A DNA stretch of 64,000 nt, taken from Marinilabilia salmonicolor. GTDB taxonomy: Bacteria; Bacteroidota; Bacteroidia; Bacteroidales; Marinilabiliaceae. Positions within the stretch are counted from its first letter, which is position 1. Each line of letters opens with the position of its first letter. The stretch lies in NCBI RefSeq assembly GCF_003003035.1, contig NZ_PVTS01000013.1:62001-126000 (forward strand), in the 5' to 3' direction. Positions 63,847 to 64,000 of this stretch are shown one piece after another. A program made the translations under genes and the position numbers. The notes under the pieces were generated by a model. That model saw only the letters and a list, made by a program, of their open reading frames with translations. It was not told where the DNA came from and searched no databases.

Positions 63847-63872
63847 CGACCTTAATTAGTAAATTTTATACG

Positions 63873-64000
63873 GATGAAACGAGCATGATATTTTTTAAAC
63901 ATAAATCACAGGAGAACATGTTTAAAAAATATTATGCGAGAGCGAAGCGGTTACATTCGTTCTCAAATTTTTAATTAGGTTTTTATCAGATAATTACAAA
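63873..64000 (+). repeat. Family 3 hairpin, copy 4, plus leader module cut by the window end
   Basis: GATGAAACGAGCATGATATT is followed by a 15-bp perfect stem ATATTTTTTAAACAT/ATGTTTAAAAAATAT. From 63938 the shared leader module begins and runs to the last base. By analogy with 30159 and 53673, a start codon would be expected about 15 bases beyond the window. Confidence 0.6.

Overview
The window reads as ordinary chromosome of a Bacteroidota bacterium, most likely of the Marinilabiliales/Bacteroidales side (inference from family content; no rRNA or tRNA is present to confirm it). The signs are a SusC/SusD pair, a BtuB/BtuG-like cobalamin receptor pair, an OstA-like protein, DUF4914, DUF5063 and DUF2795 proteins, many SPII lipoproteins, start codons without Shine-Dalgarno sequences, and TAnnTTTG promoter -7 boxes.

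Layout. 1-7 kb: recG, a small Ala/Glu-rich lipoprotein, Sua5-type threonylcarbamoyl-AMP synthase, and a DUF4914/class II PurE gene pair that overlap by 8 nt. 7.5-13 kb: XRE-cupin regulator, methyltransferase, ABC ATPase, lysine exporter LysO, and an AGCS amino-acid symporter. 13.5-16.4 kb: a 662-residue coiled-coil lipoprotein followed by an outer-membrane barrel. 16.5-24.8 kb (minus strand): tex, then an RNA-metabolism cluster (DUF5063, 3'-5' exonuclease, RlmI-like methyltransferase, DEAD-box helicase), then recQ. 24.9-31.7 kb: guaB, two SurA-type chaperone genes, a lipoprotein and the OstA-like gene, which form an envelope-biogenesis set. 31.8-32.7 kb: DUF2795 protein and PduO-type cobalamin adenosyltransferase. 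33.6-43.2 kb: a compact cellobiose-utilisation locus with a NrtR-like regulator, GPH-type symporter, GH94 cellobiose phosphorylase, SusC and SusD. 43.3-48.6 kb (minus strand): TonB-dependent siderophore receptor, PepSY membrane protein and diflavin reductase, probably one iron-acquisition operon. 49-51 kb: CstA-type transporter and a fused lycopene cyclase, convergent. 51.2-54.8 kb: cobalamin riboswitch, BtuB-like receptor and BtuG-like surface propeller. 54.9-58.5 kb: LacI regulator, then an OmpL47-repeat protein with a YfiR-family protein. 58.5-64 kb: two paralogous lipoproteins in a repeat-rich region.

The most unusual layer is non-coding. At least three families of short palindromic elements are spread through the window. 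(1) Six MITE-like copies have GTGCCTGTCTATAAA-type inverted ends, and the best copies are flanked by TA. (2) Two 174-bp elements are palindromic almost throughout, and paired positions have changed together between the copies, so the hairpin itself looks selected. (3) A GATGAAACGAG hairpin family is accompanied by a 75-bp leader module that sits directly against the start codons of two unrelated genes. Several repeats also start exactly at, or within a few bases of, stop codons. In the last 5 kb a whole unit (lipoprotein domain, terminator and 21-bp repeat array) has been duplicated, and the two arrays differ by one repeat.

Functionally, cellobiose would enter through SusCD and the symporter and be split by phosphorolysis. 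Cobalamin would be captured by the BtuB/BtuG pair under riboswitch control and activated by the adenosyltransferase. Iron-siderophore uptake would be completed by the PepSY and diflavin proteins. These pathway links are inferred from gene order and family knowledge.
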